Positions 11,264 to 22,700 of a stretch of DNA of 64,000 nt are shown piece by piece. Source of the DNA: Ziziphus jujuba (taxonomy: Eukaryota > Streptophyta > Magnoliopsida > Rosales > Rhamnaceae); the NCBI RefSeq assembly GCF_031755915.1, contig NC_083386.1, positions 2,821,001 to 2,885,000 on the forward strand, read 5' to 3'. The translations under genes and the position numbers were made by a program. Position 1 is the stretch's first letter; every line of letters begins with the position of its first letter. The notes under the pieces are model-generated. The model had not been told where the DNA came from and made no database searches. It saw only the letters and a program-made list of their open reading frames with translations.

Positions 11264-14200
11264 GCCGAGGAGGCGGGCCTGATCATGCCCCTTTGGCCTC
11301 TCTGATTATCCTATCATGGAATTGCAGGTGTCTTGGGCAGCCAGAAGTTTTAAATACATTAAAAAATCTGGTAAGAACCTATAAACCTACTTGTGTGTTT
11401 CTGTGTGAGACTAAAGCTGGGAGGAAGCAATTAGAAAAGGTATGTCAAAGTCTTAGGTTTGTTAATATGGAGATTGTGGAAGCAAAGTGTGCTGCTAGTG
11501 GTTTATGTCTCATGTGGGCAGACTCCATTACTTTAGAAGTTGTTTGGAGATCAGAAAGGATCATATATGGAAACATTATAGGCGATGACATGAAGATATC
11601 ATGGAATCTCTTTGCTTGCTATGGAACCCCTTACATTGGGGAAAAGAAGGTTTTTTGGGAGAAGTTGGCTAATGTCATCACTGGGAATAAGTTACCTTGG
11701 CTGATTTGTGGTGATCTCAAAGAGGTTATTGATGTTGTAGAAAAACAGGGAGGCCGAGGTATCTGGAAAAGGAGATTGTTTTTAAAGGATTTTATGGACT
11801 GTGTGGGCGGTATAGACCTAGGCTTTTTTGGTGGAAGGTTTACATGGACTAATGGCCAAACAGGTCAGGCTTCTATAAAAGAAAGACTGGATAGGGCTAT
11901 TGCTAACAGAGGTTGGATTGAAGCAAATACTTTTGCTTCTGTTGAACATCTAATTTTGAGGAGTTGGATAATTGTCCGATTATAATCCATATAGAAGGAG
12001 CAGCGAATAAATGTAATAGGCCTTTCAGATTTTTCAAAGCTTGGACTACTAATCAGACTAGCTACAAAGTGGTTAAGAAGGCTTGGGTTGAGGGCTGGAA
12101 ACCGGGTATGGAATTACACAAGTTAAAGAGAAGTCTCACGAACACCTCCAGGGCACTTCGGAGATGGAGCAGAGAGCATTTTGGATTTGCTAATTCTAAA
12201 ATTAAATCGCTAGAGGAGGAGCTAAATGAAGCACAACAAAATGGAGATAGAGTCAAAGAAAGCTTAGTGCTTAAAGAACTGAGAACTCAAAGGGAGCGTT
12301 GGGAATCCATTATCCGATAGAAATCAAGAGATATATGGCTCAAAGAAGGTGATAAAAATAGAAAATATTTTCATATGCAATTGATTGCGAATAGGAGATT
12401 AAATAGAGTGAGTACTATCAAGGATGGACAAGCATGGTTATTTAAGCCTCATCTTATCAAGGAGTATTTAATAAATCAACTTAAAGATCTCTTTAAGTCG
12501 CACTTTCCTTCGGACTCAGATGAAATCCAGCAATTGGGAAATCCTTGTAGCACTCAATTTGAAAATACTATGCTTATTCAAATACCCACAGAGGAGGAGA
12601 TCAAAGAAGCTGTTTGAAACCTTCACCTTTTGAAAAGTCCAAGTCCGGATGGTTTTCCTGGAATATTCTACAGAAGTTATTGGCATATTGTTAAAGAGTG
12701 TGTGATCAAGTACACCCAGGAATGTTTCAAGAACTTAAATGTTCCCCTGAGTGCCAACTCCACTTTAATAGTTCTTATACCAAAAGTTAGCCACCCTCAA
12801 AATTTCAACCATTACAGGCCAATAAGTCTTTGTAATTTTACTTATAAGATTGTTTCGAAAATCTTGGTGGGAAGGCTTAGTTCTTTAATGGAGAGGATTA
12901 TCTCCCCAAACCAAGGAGCCTTTGTCAGGGGCCATTGGATTGCTGAGAATACGGTAATTGCTCATGAAGTGATGCATAAGATCAGGTCGCATAAAGGGAA
13001 GAATGGTCTTATGATGATGAAGGTTGACCTAAAGAAGGCTTACGATAGAGTGGAATGGCAATTTCTAGACAGAGCTTTAGCTGCCTGGGGTTTCGCAGGA
13101 GGTTTTAGAAAGCTGATCCGAAGCTGTGTGTGTTCTGTCCATTATTCTTTGTTGCTTAATGGGAACATTTGTGAATCTTTTTCCCCTAGTAGAGGATTGA
13201 GGTAAGGATATTCTTTATCGCCTCTGCTTTTCATTCTTTGCTTGGAATTTTTGACAAGGATACTCATTAGGGAGGAAGAAAACAGAACCATCCATGGGAT
13301 AAAAATCTCTAAAAATGCGCCAGCAGTCAGTCATCTCATGTATGTAGATGATTTGCTCATAATGTGTAGGGCAAAACCTCGAGAAGCAGAGGTTGTTAAT
13401 GATTGATTCAAGAAGTATTATGAGTGGTCTGGTCAACAAGCTAATGTGGATAAGTCAGTATTGTTTTCTTAAAGAATACGAGCAAAAGAGATAAGAAATC
13501 CATTAAAAAAGTTTTGGGATTCAAAGAGATGGGCTCAAACTCGGTCTATCTAGGAAATTCATTAATTCTGGGAAGGAATAAGTCAAAAGATTTCTTTAAT
13601 CTCAAAGAGATGGTTCGAGAGAGATTGTAGGGTTGGAATAAGCAGCTGTTATCTAAGGCGGCCAAAATAACTCTCCTTAAGTCAGTGGTTTAAGCGATTC
13701 CTACCTATTCAATGGTGGCACTTTCAAAGTCCTTAGAGGTGTTTGTGATGAGCTGGATGCCTTGGCTAGGAGGTTTTGGTGGGTCTCAAATACAAACTCA
13801 ACAGGTTTCTTGGCTCTCAAATCTTGGAATGATATATGTAAGCCGAAAGAGCTGGGAGGTTTAGGGACTTCAACTCCGCTTTTCTGGACAAACTTGCATG
13901 GAATATTGCTGTTGGGAGTGATAAGCTTTGGTCAAGTTGCTCTCTGTCAAATATCTCAGAGGAAAGTCATTTTTTGAATGCAACCTTAAAAAAAGGAGAT
14001 TCTTGGATGTGGAAAGGAATCCTAAGTTCTAGGAACCTTATAAAGAGTGGGTCTTGTTTTAAACTCAGAAATGGAGCCTCTATAAACTTCTGGACTGACT
14101 CTTGGCTCTCTGACTTTCCTAATAAAAGTCTGATTCCTAGAGGGGGAGTTATCAATAGTGAGCGGAAAAGTGTCCATGATTTTCGAGATCCTTCTTCTAG

Positions 14201-15340
14201 CCTTTGGAATGCAAACCTTATCAGATCCTGTTGTGAAGTGGAATCTTCTAATGCTATTTTAAAGATCATCTGGTCTCCTTCCATTAGTCAGGACAAGCTT
14301 TTTTGGACTGAAAATAAGGAAGGAAGATTTACTATGAGCAGCTGTTATAATATGAAATTCAAGAACCAAATTCCTCTACGGAACTCTTTATGCTGGAAAA
14401 GTTTATGGAAACTCAATATTCATGAGAGGCTCAAACTCTTTTTATGGAGGATGGTCTCTAATGTTATTCCTTCAAAGGAGGTTACGGCGTCTAGAATTGG
14501 AGGTGAGGATATTTCCTGCGAGGTCTGTGGAGCTGAGGTTGAATCTGCCTTTCACGTTTTTAAAGAATGCCAAGGGGTCAGAGTGATTGCGTTTGCTAGT
14601 AGATGGGGATGCAAGATGGACCAATGGGATGCAACTTCTGTTAAAGAGTTGGTGGAGTTCTGTGTTAACCCAAAAGCAGATCATTGTTTCAATGGTATGT
14701 ACAAAGATTTTATCTCAACTTTTTTGGCTACTCTGTTCTATGCAAGCTGGTATTATAGGAATGAGCTCAAGTTTAAAGGCAGAGGATCAATTCGCAAAAC
14801 TACATTAAAATTTGAGAATCTGGTGGATGAATTTCTGGAAGCCTCCTTTTCAATCCAACCTTGAAAGTTTCAAGAGAGATGGATGGCTCCAGATATAGGC
14901 TGGTGGAAAATAAATACTGATGCAGCTTACTTTGATGGAAAAGCTCGCATTGCTTTTGTGGTCAGAGATAGCGATGGGAAAATTTTATTATTTGCTTCAA
15001 AGACCACACAATGCGACTCCCCTTATGAAGCAGAACTTCAAGCTATGTATTGGGCCTCGGGTTATGCAGATGGCAAAGGTTGGAATCATATTGAATGGTC
15101 CTTTGATGCTGCTTTGGTGGTGAGAGACATAGCAGACCTTTCGACCCCTCCTTTAAGCTAGGTCTCCTTTTCCGAGATTCTAGAATTAAAAGAGAGGTTC
15201 CTGAAGTTCAGTTGGTCTTTAAATTGGAATGCTAGATCTGCCTAATGGTGTTGCTGATGCGTTAGCGAAGAAAGCTCTTTATGATTCCTACGCTTTTGAT
15301 TTTTGTAGTAATGTTGTAGACTTGCCCAGTGATATTTAAA
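11264..15340 (+). pseudogene. LINE ORF2 (endonuclease-RT-RNase H), broken
   Basis: An apurinic-type endonuclease begins near 11293 (ILSWNCRCLGQPE; later CGDLKEV and GRFTWTN) and ends in a frameshift near 11960. Reverse transcriptase follows, with KSPSPDGFPG, the YRPISLCN motif, QGAFVRG, KKAYDRVEW and MYVDDLL (plant relatives usually have ADD). It has in-frame stops at about 12318, 12615, 13201, 13404 and 13470. A zf-RVT domain is at 14380-14600 (CEVCGAEVESAFHVFKEC). An RNase H domain starts at 14890 (WWKINTDAA) and decays after 15160. No functional product is expected. Confidence 0.85.
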
Positions 15341-15446
15341 CTTAGCTGCTTATGATCGTTTGGGCAAGAGCATTAGTTTGTAATTCCCTTTTTGGGGCTC
15401 TTTTGTGCCCCATGCAAGGTTCTATTCACCCAAAAAAAAAAAAAAA

Positions 15447-15631
15447 TTAGCTACACCTTCCAAGCCAGACTCGAGAAAGGGACGCTTTCACCCCAAAATA
15501 CAAATTGTCATATATTTTTTATTCATGTGGCAAAATGGATAATATATATAAAATATATGATTAAATTATTAAAGTTCCTATAATTTCTTTATAGGAAATT
15601 ATTGAAAAAAAAAAGTGTGCTTTCCATACAT

Positions 15632-15674
<43 letters not shown>

Positions 15675-17626
15675 CTTTTTGGGTCCCCACTAATTAATAA
15701 TTGAAACTATCAAAACATTCTGGACATTTATACAATAGCCTCCAAAATCTTGGCTGTTAAAGCAGGCATACAAACAAATTATTACAACGACTTTAGAATG
15801 TTCTCATTAATTCTAGTGAGATTCTGCTTTTTATTTAGAGAAAACAATGATTTTTATATGAAAGTACGTTATTGTTATTATTATTATAATAATAACGTTT
15901 ATTTCATGTAGGGGAAGAATTTTTTGTACTGATTTGGGTCGAAGCCCCGACTTTGAATTGGAGACCCGGAAATGGTTAAGGAAGTGGTCCTCACATAAAC
16001 AAATGGGCGTCACAACGCAGGGCCTTCAATATGCAACGGGTCTAAATTAGTTCATCCCCAGCACACAAATTTTTTATGTTTTTAATTCTTTCTCATCGGA
16101 GCTTTGCTTTTGGGTTGTATATAATTGGCCTTTTTCTTCAAATGAAACATTCTTTTCATTTCTTTTCTTCTTTTTTTTTTTTTTTGTTTGTTTGTTTGAA
16201 AGGTTTTTTCAAATGAAACTTGAGTATATTAATTTACTTAGGTCCGTTTGGGAAGTATCAAAATTGAAAGAGAAAATAATTTTTGAGATTTATTTTTTTG
16301 GGATTTAATTGTTTTCTTGATTTGTTTGATAACTAATAGAAAAGTTGGAATTTATAAATAATTAAATTTAACATTACATAATAAATTAAGGGTAAATATA
16401 TATTTTAAAAAAATTTCAAAATTATTTTTTCTCGGATTCTCAAAATGACACCTATATATGTGGAAAAGTTGTTCCCATATTTTCCTGTATTGGTAGGAAT
16501 CTAATTTCCTAGACCTACAATTTTCCACCTTACAATAAATATCCAAACAAAAAAAAATTATCACTTTCAAGCTTGGAAAAATCTAAAAAAAAAAAAAAAA
16601 AAAAAAAGAGAAGAAAAAGAAAAGAGTAAACTTAAAATTGAAAACCATCTAAATTTGATTTCAAAAAAATACAGGATTAGCAGGATTCAACTTCCAAGGT
16701 GGATTGTATTGCATTTTTTTTAGTGAACTTCAAGAGGAAAATTTTGCATGATGATGAATTGAAGAAGAAGAGGGCCTTAAAAACAATGGTGTTTTGATGG
16801 GGGAAGCGACTGCATGGCCTCCGAGCACGGAGAATAATTTTGGATGGTGTTTGGTGGGATCGTGAGGAGTTAAGAGGAGGATGTAGTGGTTTGGATGACT
16901 GTGTTGTTGGAGTAAGTGGGTTGAGATGAAATTAGGGACTTGGATGAGAGAATAAAAGTGTTTCGAAATTAGTTGAAACTAGATTAGGGATTTTGAAGGT
17001 AATCTTAAAATGATGTTTTCTGTAATGTCAGGAGTAATATCATAATTGAAATTAGACGAGGACACACTAGTAGTAGTTGCTGCATATAATCTTTTTCTTT
17101 TGCGGGTTTCCATTGATACATGTAGCACAATGAATGACAAGAACAAGTAGTCCAAGCCTTGAGTAAGAAAAACAAGAAGAATTCAATTACATGTTTAAAT
17201 ATAGGGTTTTTATTCTTGTAGTTTTTGAATTTATATAATTGGCACTTACGGACTGCCAACTTTTTTTTTTGGGGGGTGGCCTTAGACAAGAAATTAAAAA
17301 ATAAAAAAAAAAGATCTTTTAATAATATTAAATAATATCCTTATATAAAATATTAATATTGATTAATTTATTTTAACAATAAACATTATATCGTTTAATT
17401 ACTCATTTTGTTTACTGTCATTTTTTTTTAAAAAAAAAGAATATAACGTTTGAGGATTTTTTTATTTTTTTATTTTTTTATTTTTTTGGGGGGATTTTGG
17501 GGTCAGTATTCAAACTTAGGCGTTGTGTACTTTTGGAAAACAGATAACAAATTGCATGTGCTTTGCGTGGTAAATGTTTTGTTTCTTATTGGGGGAAAAA
17601 AAAAACACCAAAAAAAAAAAATTGAT
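15447..17626. other. Intergenic, no gene seen
   Basis: AT-rich sequence with a (TTA)n microsatellite at 15633-15674 and long homopolymers. Parts of 15.99-16.66 kb resemble 26.24-26.50 kb: GGGCCTTCAATATGCAACGG against GGGCCTTCACTATGGAGCGG, a shared TCTTTTTCTTCAAAT-type block and AAAATTGAAAACCATCT. This suggests an old local duplication. No open frame has recognisable domains. Confidence 0.6.
15633..15674. repeat. (TTA)n microsatellite
   Basis: About 14 uninterrupted trinucleotide units. Confidence 0.95.
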
Positions 17627-18322
17627 GAGATTACAGTTGCCAAATCAATTCTTGAATCTATCAAAATAAATTGCCAAATTAGAAACATTGGAAGCTTTAT
17701 TGCATGCAATTTATTCATGGATATCTATCAAGGGAAACAAATTACTTCTTATCCTAAATGATGTATAGAATGATAACGGCGAAAAGTAGGAACACCCACT
17801 TAAATGGGGTGGTTTAATTAGGAAGTAAAATCTTGATAACAACAAGAAGAAAAGGAAGTTGCTGATGATGATGGGAGCAGCCACCCAAATGATCAACATG
17901 GAATTGTTGTCCGAGAAGCAATGTTGGTCAATATTCATCCCACTTGCATGCAGGTAAAGAAGAGCGCAAAAAATTGCAAGCAAGTGCAAAGGCTTGCTTC
18001 TTTTAGGCAAAGACCTTAATTAGGGGGTCTTTGATATGTTTTAAAAGACTAAAAAGGATTGTGAGGATGTTGTATCTAGCAGAATATGGTAATTGCCAGA
18101 TGATAACGTCAAACTATTCACTCCATTCTTGTTGAGTTATTACAATATGTCTCCTCTCCAAAAACGTTGTCTCTTATAGTGTTCGTTATTTTCTAAAGAT
18201 TATGAGAATGAGAAAGGTGATGGCTTTATTGAAATGGGGATATCATAAGGCTATTTAAATAGCAGTCAAAATACGGAGAAAGAAGGTCAACATTGCTGTT
18301 AAAAATCTAACCTTGCTGTCTT
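17627..18322 (+). pseudogene. NBS domain relic, paralogue of the gene at 19587
   Basis: The DNA aligns along its length with 20352-21068 of the intact resistance gene. Examples are TTGCCAAATCAATTCTTGAATC against TTGCCAAAGCAATCATTGAATC, the kinase-2 area, ATGATGGGAGCAGCC, GCAAGCAAGTGCAAAGGCTTGC (GLPL region) and TCTAAAGATTATGA (RNBS-D region). It carries many small insertions, deletions and stops, and it lacks the P-loop, the coiled coil and the LRRs. It is a truncated, dead copy from a local duplication, lying 1.3 kb upstream of the live gene in the same orientation. Confidence 0.85.
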
Positions 18323-19471
18323 GAAATAAATGAGCAATATGTACCACCAATATCTCTATGTATTACACCTAACCTAAGCAATTAGTTATGCACATGTGAT
18401 TAGAGAAGATTAAACACTTGTGCAGTGGGGCATGCATGCAAGATGAGTTTTGAGGAAAATGTAGTTCATAGTTAAAAGCCACTTTGATCAGTTCATGAAG
18501 AAGTAATTATTTATAAAGAGAAAATTTTAAAATTAAAGAAAGTTCTCATTTACAACATTTGTACAAGATTGGGTCAACCATAAATGCATTGTCATGCATG
18601 GTAAAAGGTTTTGTTTCTTTTTTTTGGTGAAAAGAAGATGTTGTAGCACACAAGATGGAAACAACAATTGGAGCATATTTTGTGAAAATATTTAGAGCTG
18701 TTTATTTGGGCTTGTGATGCGAGGCATGCCCCAGGAGGTGATTAAAACAGATTTCTCAATGCAAAAAGTGATTAAAACTAAAAACAGATATCTCTCTTTT
18801 TTTTTTTTTTAATCATCTACTTTTTTTTTTTCTGTTTTTTAGTATATTTTTTTTTTTTTTTTTTTTGCCGTAAGTAAAAGGGTAACGGCCAAACAAAATG
18901 AAAAGTAACGAACTTTTACTTAATGTGCTCCTGCATAATTTTTTTTCCCAGATCATTATTTAATTATTTGTGAACTTGTCCTAACTGAGATATTTGGGGG
19001 GTAAATATAGTTTTTTTTTTTTTTTTTGGGGGTCTCTAGCACCAAAAATTTATCAAAAACAAAAACCAAGTGATGTTTAAATTATAAATCTTATTACTTA
19101 TTATTATTCGTGATAATCATTATTTTATATGATAAATTTTTATTGAAATATTTAATATTATTTTTTATTTTAAAATAACTATTTAAATTAGCAAATGGCT
19201 TACAGATTTTACCAGTGATTATTCATAACCGGTTATGACAAATAGCATTTATATTAAAAAGCAAGGTATCTAAGAAAAGAAACACGTCTAGTATCTTTTT
19301 GTGGGAAAGAAAGAATGTAATACCAGTCTTGCTTTGAAATTTTTGTCCAAGTTGTCAACAGAATAAATACCTTCCTAATCAATCAATACTCCAAAAAGAG
19401 ACCAAAATATCAATGCCTTTCTTCCTCACCAATTTAACTCCATCTTAAATGCTCTTGGAGTTGATTATCAC
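18323..19471. other. Intergenic and promoter region of the NBS-LRR gene
   Basis: No gene is seen. It is AT-rich with several long T-runs (18794-18865, 19013-19028). The proximal promoter of the downstream gene lies at its right edge. Confidence 0.6.
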
Positions 19472-19478
19472 TATAAAA
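19472..19478 (+). promoter_or_regulatory. TATA box of the NBS-LRR gene
   Basis: TATAAAA lies 109 bp before the chosen start codon at 19587. An in-frame ATG at 19449 lies upstream of this box and would not be in the transcript. That decides the start. Confidence 0.6.
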
Positions 19479-19586
19479 GGGGAATTGATGGTTGAATTAC
19501 AAGAAATACAATTCACTAGCCTTGTTCTATCTTCATCTCTGCTACCTATCTCTTTCAATCTCTCCCACTTTAATTTCCATCGAATT

Positions 19587-22491
19587 ATGGCGGAGTCTTT
19601 GGTTTCTGGGGTGCTGGGGCAGTTGGCTTCCATCACAACTGACTTGACAATGAAAGAGCTGAGGCTGGTGAAGGATGTTGATGAAAGCATATCTAGTCTC
19701 AGAAGAAAGCTCAAAGACATACAAGCTGTGCTGGAGGATGCCGAAAGGAAACAACTGGACGATGCCCGTATTAGACGTTGGTTGGATGAACTCACTGATA
19801 TTTCTTACGACATCGATGATGTGCTAGACGAGTGGAGCTCTGAAACTCTCAAATCCGAAATTCAGAAACGTGTGGAAGCGGAAGAAAATGGTCACCAGCA
19901 AAAAGCAGCTGATAAGAAGAAGAAGAAGGTATGTCTTCCATTGACCTCTTCTTGCTTTAGTGTCAACCAACTTAAACGAGTTGGTGTTCGCCGAGATATT
20001 GCTCACCGAATCAAAAGGCTTAATGAAACATTAGAAGAGATTGCCAAAGATAAACAACATTACTCTTTGGAAACAACAAAAGTTGTTCAAAAGCAGACAA
20101 GAGAAACTATCTCCTTTGTTGATGAGTCTCAAGTGTACGGTCTGGATGGGCCTAAGAATGCTCTAATTGAGAAGTTGCTCAATGAGAGTAGTGAAGGGCT
20201 GTCTGGTGGTGGTAAATCAGTTCCTGTTATCATCCCTATTGTGGGGATGGGGGGAATTGGGAAGACCACTCTTGCCCAACTTGCATTCAATGATGCAGAG
20301 ATCAAAAGACACTTCTCTGAGCGGATGTGGGCGTGTGTTTCAGACCCTTTTGACGAGATTAAAGTTGCCAAAGCAATCATTGAATCTCTCAAAGGTAGTC
20401 ACCAAAATTTAGAAACACTGGAAGCTTTATTCCGACTTATTCGGGTATCCATCGAGGGAAAGAAGTTCTTTCTTGTCCTAGACGATGTATGGAGTGATGA
20501 CCGTGACAAATGGGAAAAATTCATACAACTGCTTAGATTGGGTGCTGTAGGAAGTAGAGTGTTGGTAACAACCAGAAAAGTGGAAGTTGCTACTATGATG
20601 GGAGCAGCCGCAGAAATGATTACCCTGCAACTTCTGTCTGATGAGTATTGTTGGTCAATATTCAGCGGACTTGCATTCAGGGGAAGAAATAGTGAGGAGT
20701 GCAAACAATTAGAGAGAGTTGGGAGGCAAATTGCAAGCAAGTGCAAAGGCTTGCCTCTTGTAGCAAAGAGCTTAGGAAGTTTGATGTGTTCCAAGGTGAC
20801 TGAAAATGAGTGGGAGGATGTTCTATCTAGTAGATTCTGGGAATTGAAAGATGAACAAACCAAAACTTTTGCTCCATTCTTCTTGAGCTATTATGATTTG
20901 TCTCCTAGAGTAAGACGTTGCTTCTCTTATTGTTCTTTATTTCCTAAAGATTATAACTTTGACCCAGCTGAGTTGATTGAACTGTGGATGTCACAAGGTT
21001 ATTTAAGTGGTAGTCAAAATCCGGAGGAAGAAGGTAAAAAGTGCTTTCAAAGTCTAACCATGCGGTCTTTCTTTCAAGATTTCAGAATAGATTTTGATCA
21101 AACAATTATAGGATGCAAAATGCACGACATATTGAACGACTTCGCCCAATTTTTGACGAGAAACGAATGCTCTAGCATGAGGGTTGAAGTTGATATGGAG
21201 AAAACAGAGCCTCCTAGTGTTGAAAAGATCCGTCACTCTTGGTTGGCATTGGCACCTAATTTTCCCAAAATTCCTACTTCAATATTTGATCAAAGTAGTC
21301 TGCGTTCCCTTTTCATACAATGTACTTCAGATACTAGTTTAGTTGGTGAAAATATGGTGTTATTTCATCAAAACTTTCGTTATCTGAAACATCTTAGAAC
21401 ACTTGCTTTGATATCTAGCAAAATAACAAAGGTTCCAGAGCAAATTGGGCAGTTGATACATTTGAGATATCTCAACTTATTTCAGAGTCGTAATTTGCAA
21501 GAATTGGCTGATGAAGTATGTGATTTATGTAATTTACAAAGTTTAAGAATTGAAGGATGCAGCCGGCTTCAAAGACTTCCAGAAGGGATGGGAAAGCTAG
21601 TGAATTTGAGACACCTTTACATGCGTGGCTGTAAAGAATTGGTGGGATTGCCGAAAGGAATTGGTGGACTAACTCAACTTCGTACACTAGACACAATGTT
21701 TATACCAAAGAAGAATGAAGCAGCATATTTTTTGAGTCTAGGAGATTTGAAAAGTTTGAACCACCTTCGATTTCAAAGGTATATTTTTGAAATAACTAAG
21801 TGCTGTAATTTGATAAATCGGAGCGAGAGTGAGCTAACGTATTGGGAATGTCTTGTATACCTAATTCTAAATTTTGGAGAGGCTGATAAAAAGGAGGAAA
21901 TTAGAGACGAAGAAGATGAATTTGGGATACTTGAAGCCTTACAACCACATCCAAGCTTGAGAGGTTTGCTAATCACTGAGTATAAGGGTACCAGTTTGTA
22001 TCCCAAATGGATGATGGGGTTGGATAAGTTGACGGGGCTCCACATTACACACTGCAAGCAGTGTGAGAGTTTACCTCCTTTGGGAAGCCTACTACCTTCA
22101 CTCAAAGAGCTTAGGATTGATGGGTTGGATAAAGTGAAAAAGATAGGTGATGAGTTTCTGGGACTTGGAGTGGAGCAAGCTGAAGCTGTATCATTCCCAA
22201 AACTGGAACGGCTTGGGTTTCACAACATGAGGGATTGGGAAGATTGGGAAGGCACTGCACACACTAGTCTTCAATCGGGAGTTATGCCGTGTCTCCAAGT
22301 CTTAGTAATTGAAAATTGTGGCAATCTCAAATCACTACCACCCTTTCTCAAACTCACTCCATTGCACACTCTGTGTATCAACGCCTGCGGGGTGCTATTA
22401 CAATCTCTGCTAAACTCAGAAGAGGAGTTCACCAAGTTTTCTCACATCCCATGCATCATCATTGATGGTCAAGAGGTACAATTTTATAACC

Positions 22492-22562
<71 letters not shown>

Positions 22563-22700
22563 GCTTTATTTAAATTAATTAATGGTTTAATTTGACACAT
22601 CCTTTTTATTTTTTATTTTTTAATTTTTCGTTTTTCCTTTCTAAATTAAATAAATAAATAATTCAATTACCAACAATTGCTAAAATTGCAGGTCACCTAG
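19587..22700 (+). CDS. CC-NBS-LRR disease resistance protein (RGA-like)
   Basis: This is an intracellular immune receptor: it senses pathogen effectors and, by family knowledge, switches from ADP- to ATP-bound to trigger defence. Exon 1 is 19587-22475; a 216-bp intron (GT 22476, AG 22691) joins a tiny last exon 22692-22700 adding V-T-stop, about 965 residues in all. An Rx-type coiled coil carries YDIDDVLDEW. The NB-ARC domain shows P-loop GMGGIGKTTLAQ (~219), kinase-2 LVLDDVW (~297), RNBS-B GSRVLVTTR, GLPL (~388), RNBS-D CFSYCSLFPKDY and MHD (~511). Leucine-rich repeats fill ~600-950. There is no TIR domain. If the intron is retained, the frame runs on through a (CT)n/(AT)n repeat to 22595. 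The terminal exon is inferred from splice signals and frame. All motifs look intact, so the gene is probably functional. Confidence 0.92.
22497..22562. repeat. (CT)n(AT)n microsatellite in the NBS-LRR intron
   Basis: About 46 bp of CT dinucleotides run into about 20 bp of AT, 20 bp after the intron donor. Read without splicing it encodes alternating Ser-Leu and then Tyr-Ile. Confidence 0.95.

Larger units (their letters stand above)
9535..15446 (+). mobile_element. Decayed plant L1-type LINE with RNase H
   Basis: It has the order ORF1 (DUF4283 and zinc knuckle), then ORF2 (endonuclease, reverse transcriptase, zf-RVT, RNase H), then a poly(A) tail at 15432-15446 after CTATTCACCC. Many stops and frameshifts show it is dead. 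The 5' boundary is placed at the end of the neighbouring LTR and is uncertain. I could not find a target-site duplication. Confidence 0.88.

Noticed and set aside
19449..19586. Upstream in-frame ATG of the NBS-LRR gene
   Set aside because: It lies before the TATAAAA box at 19472 and adds residues unlike the family's MAES-type N-terminus.
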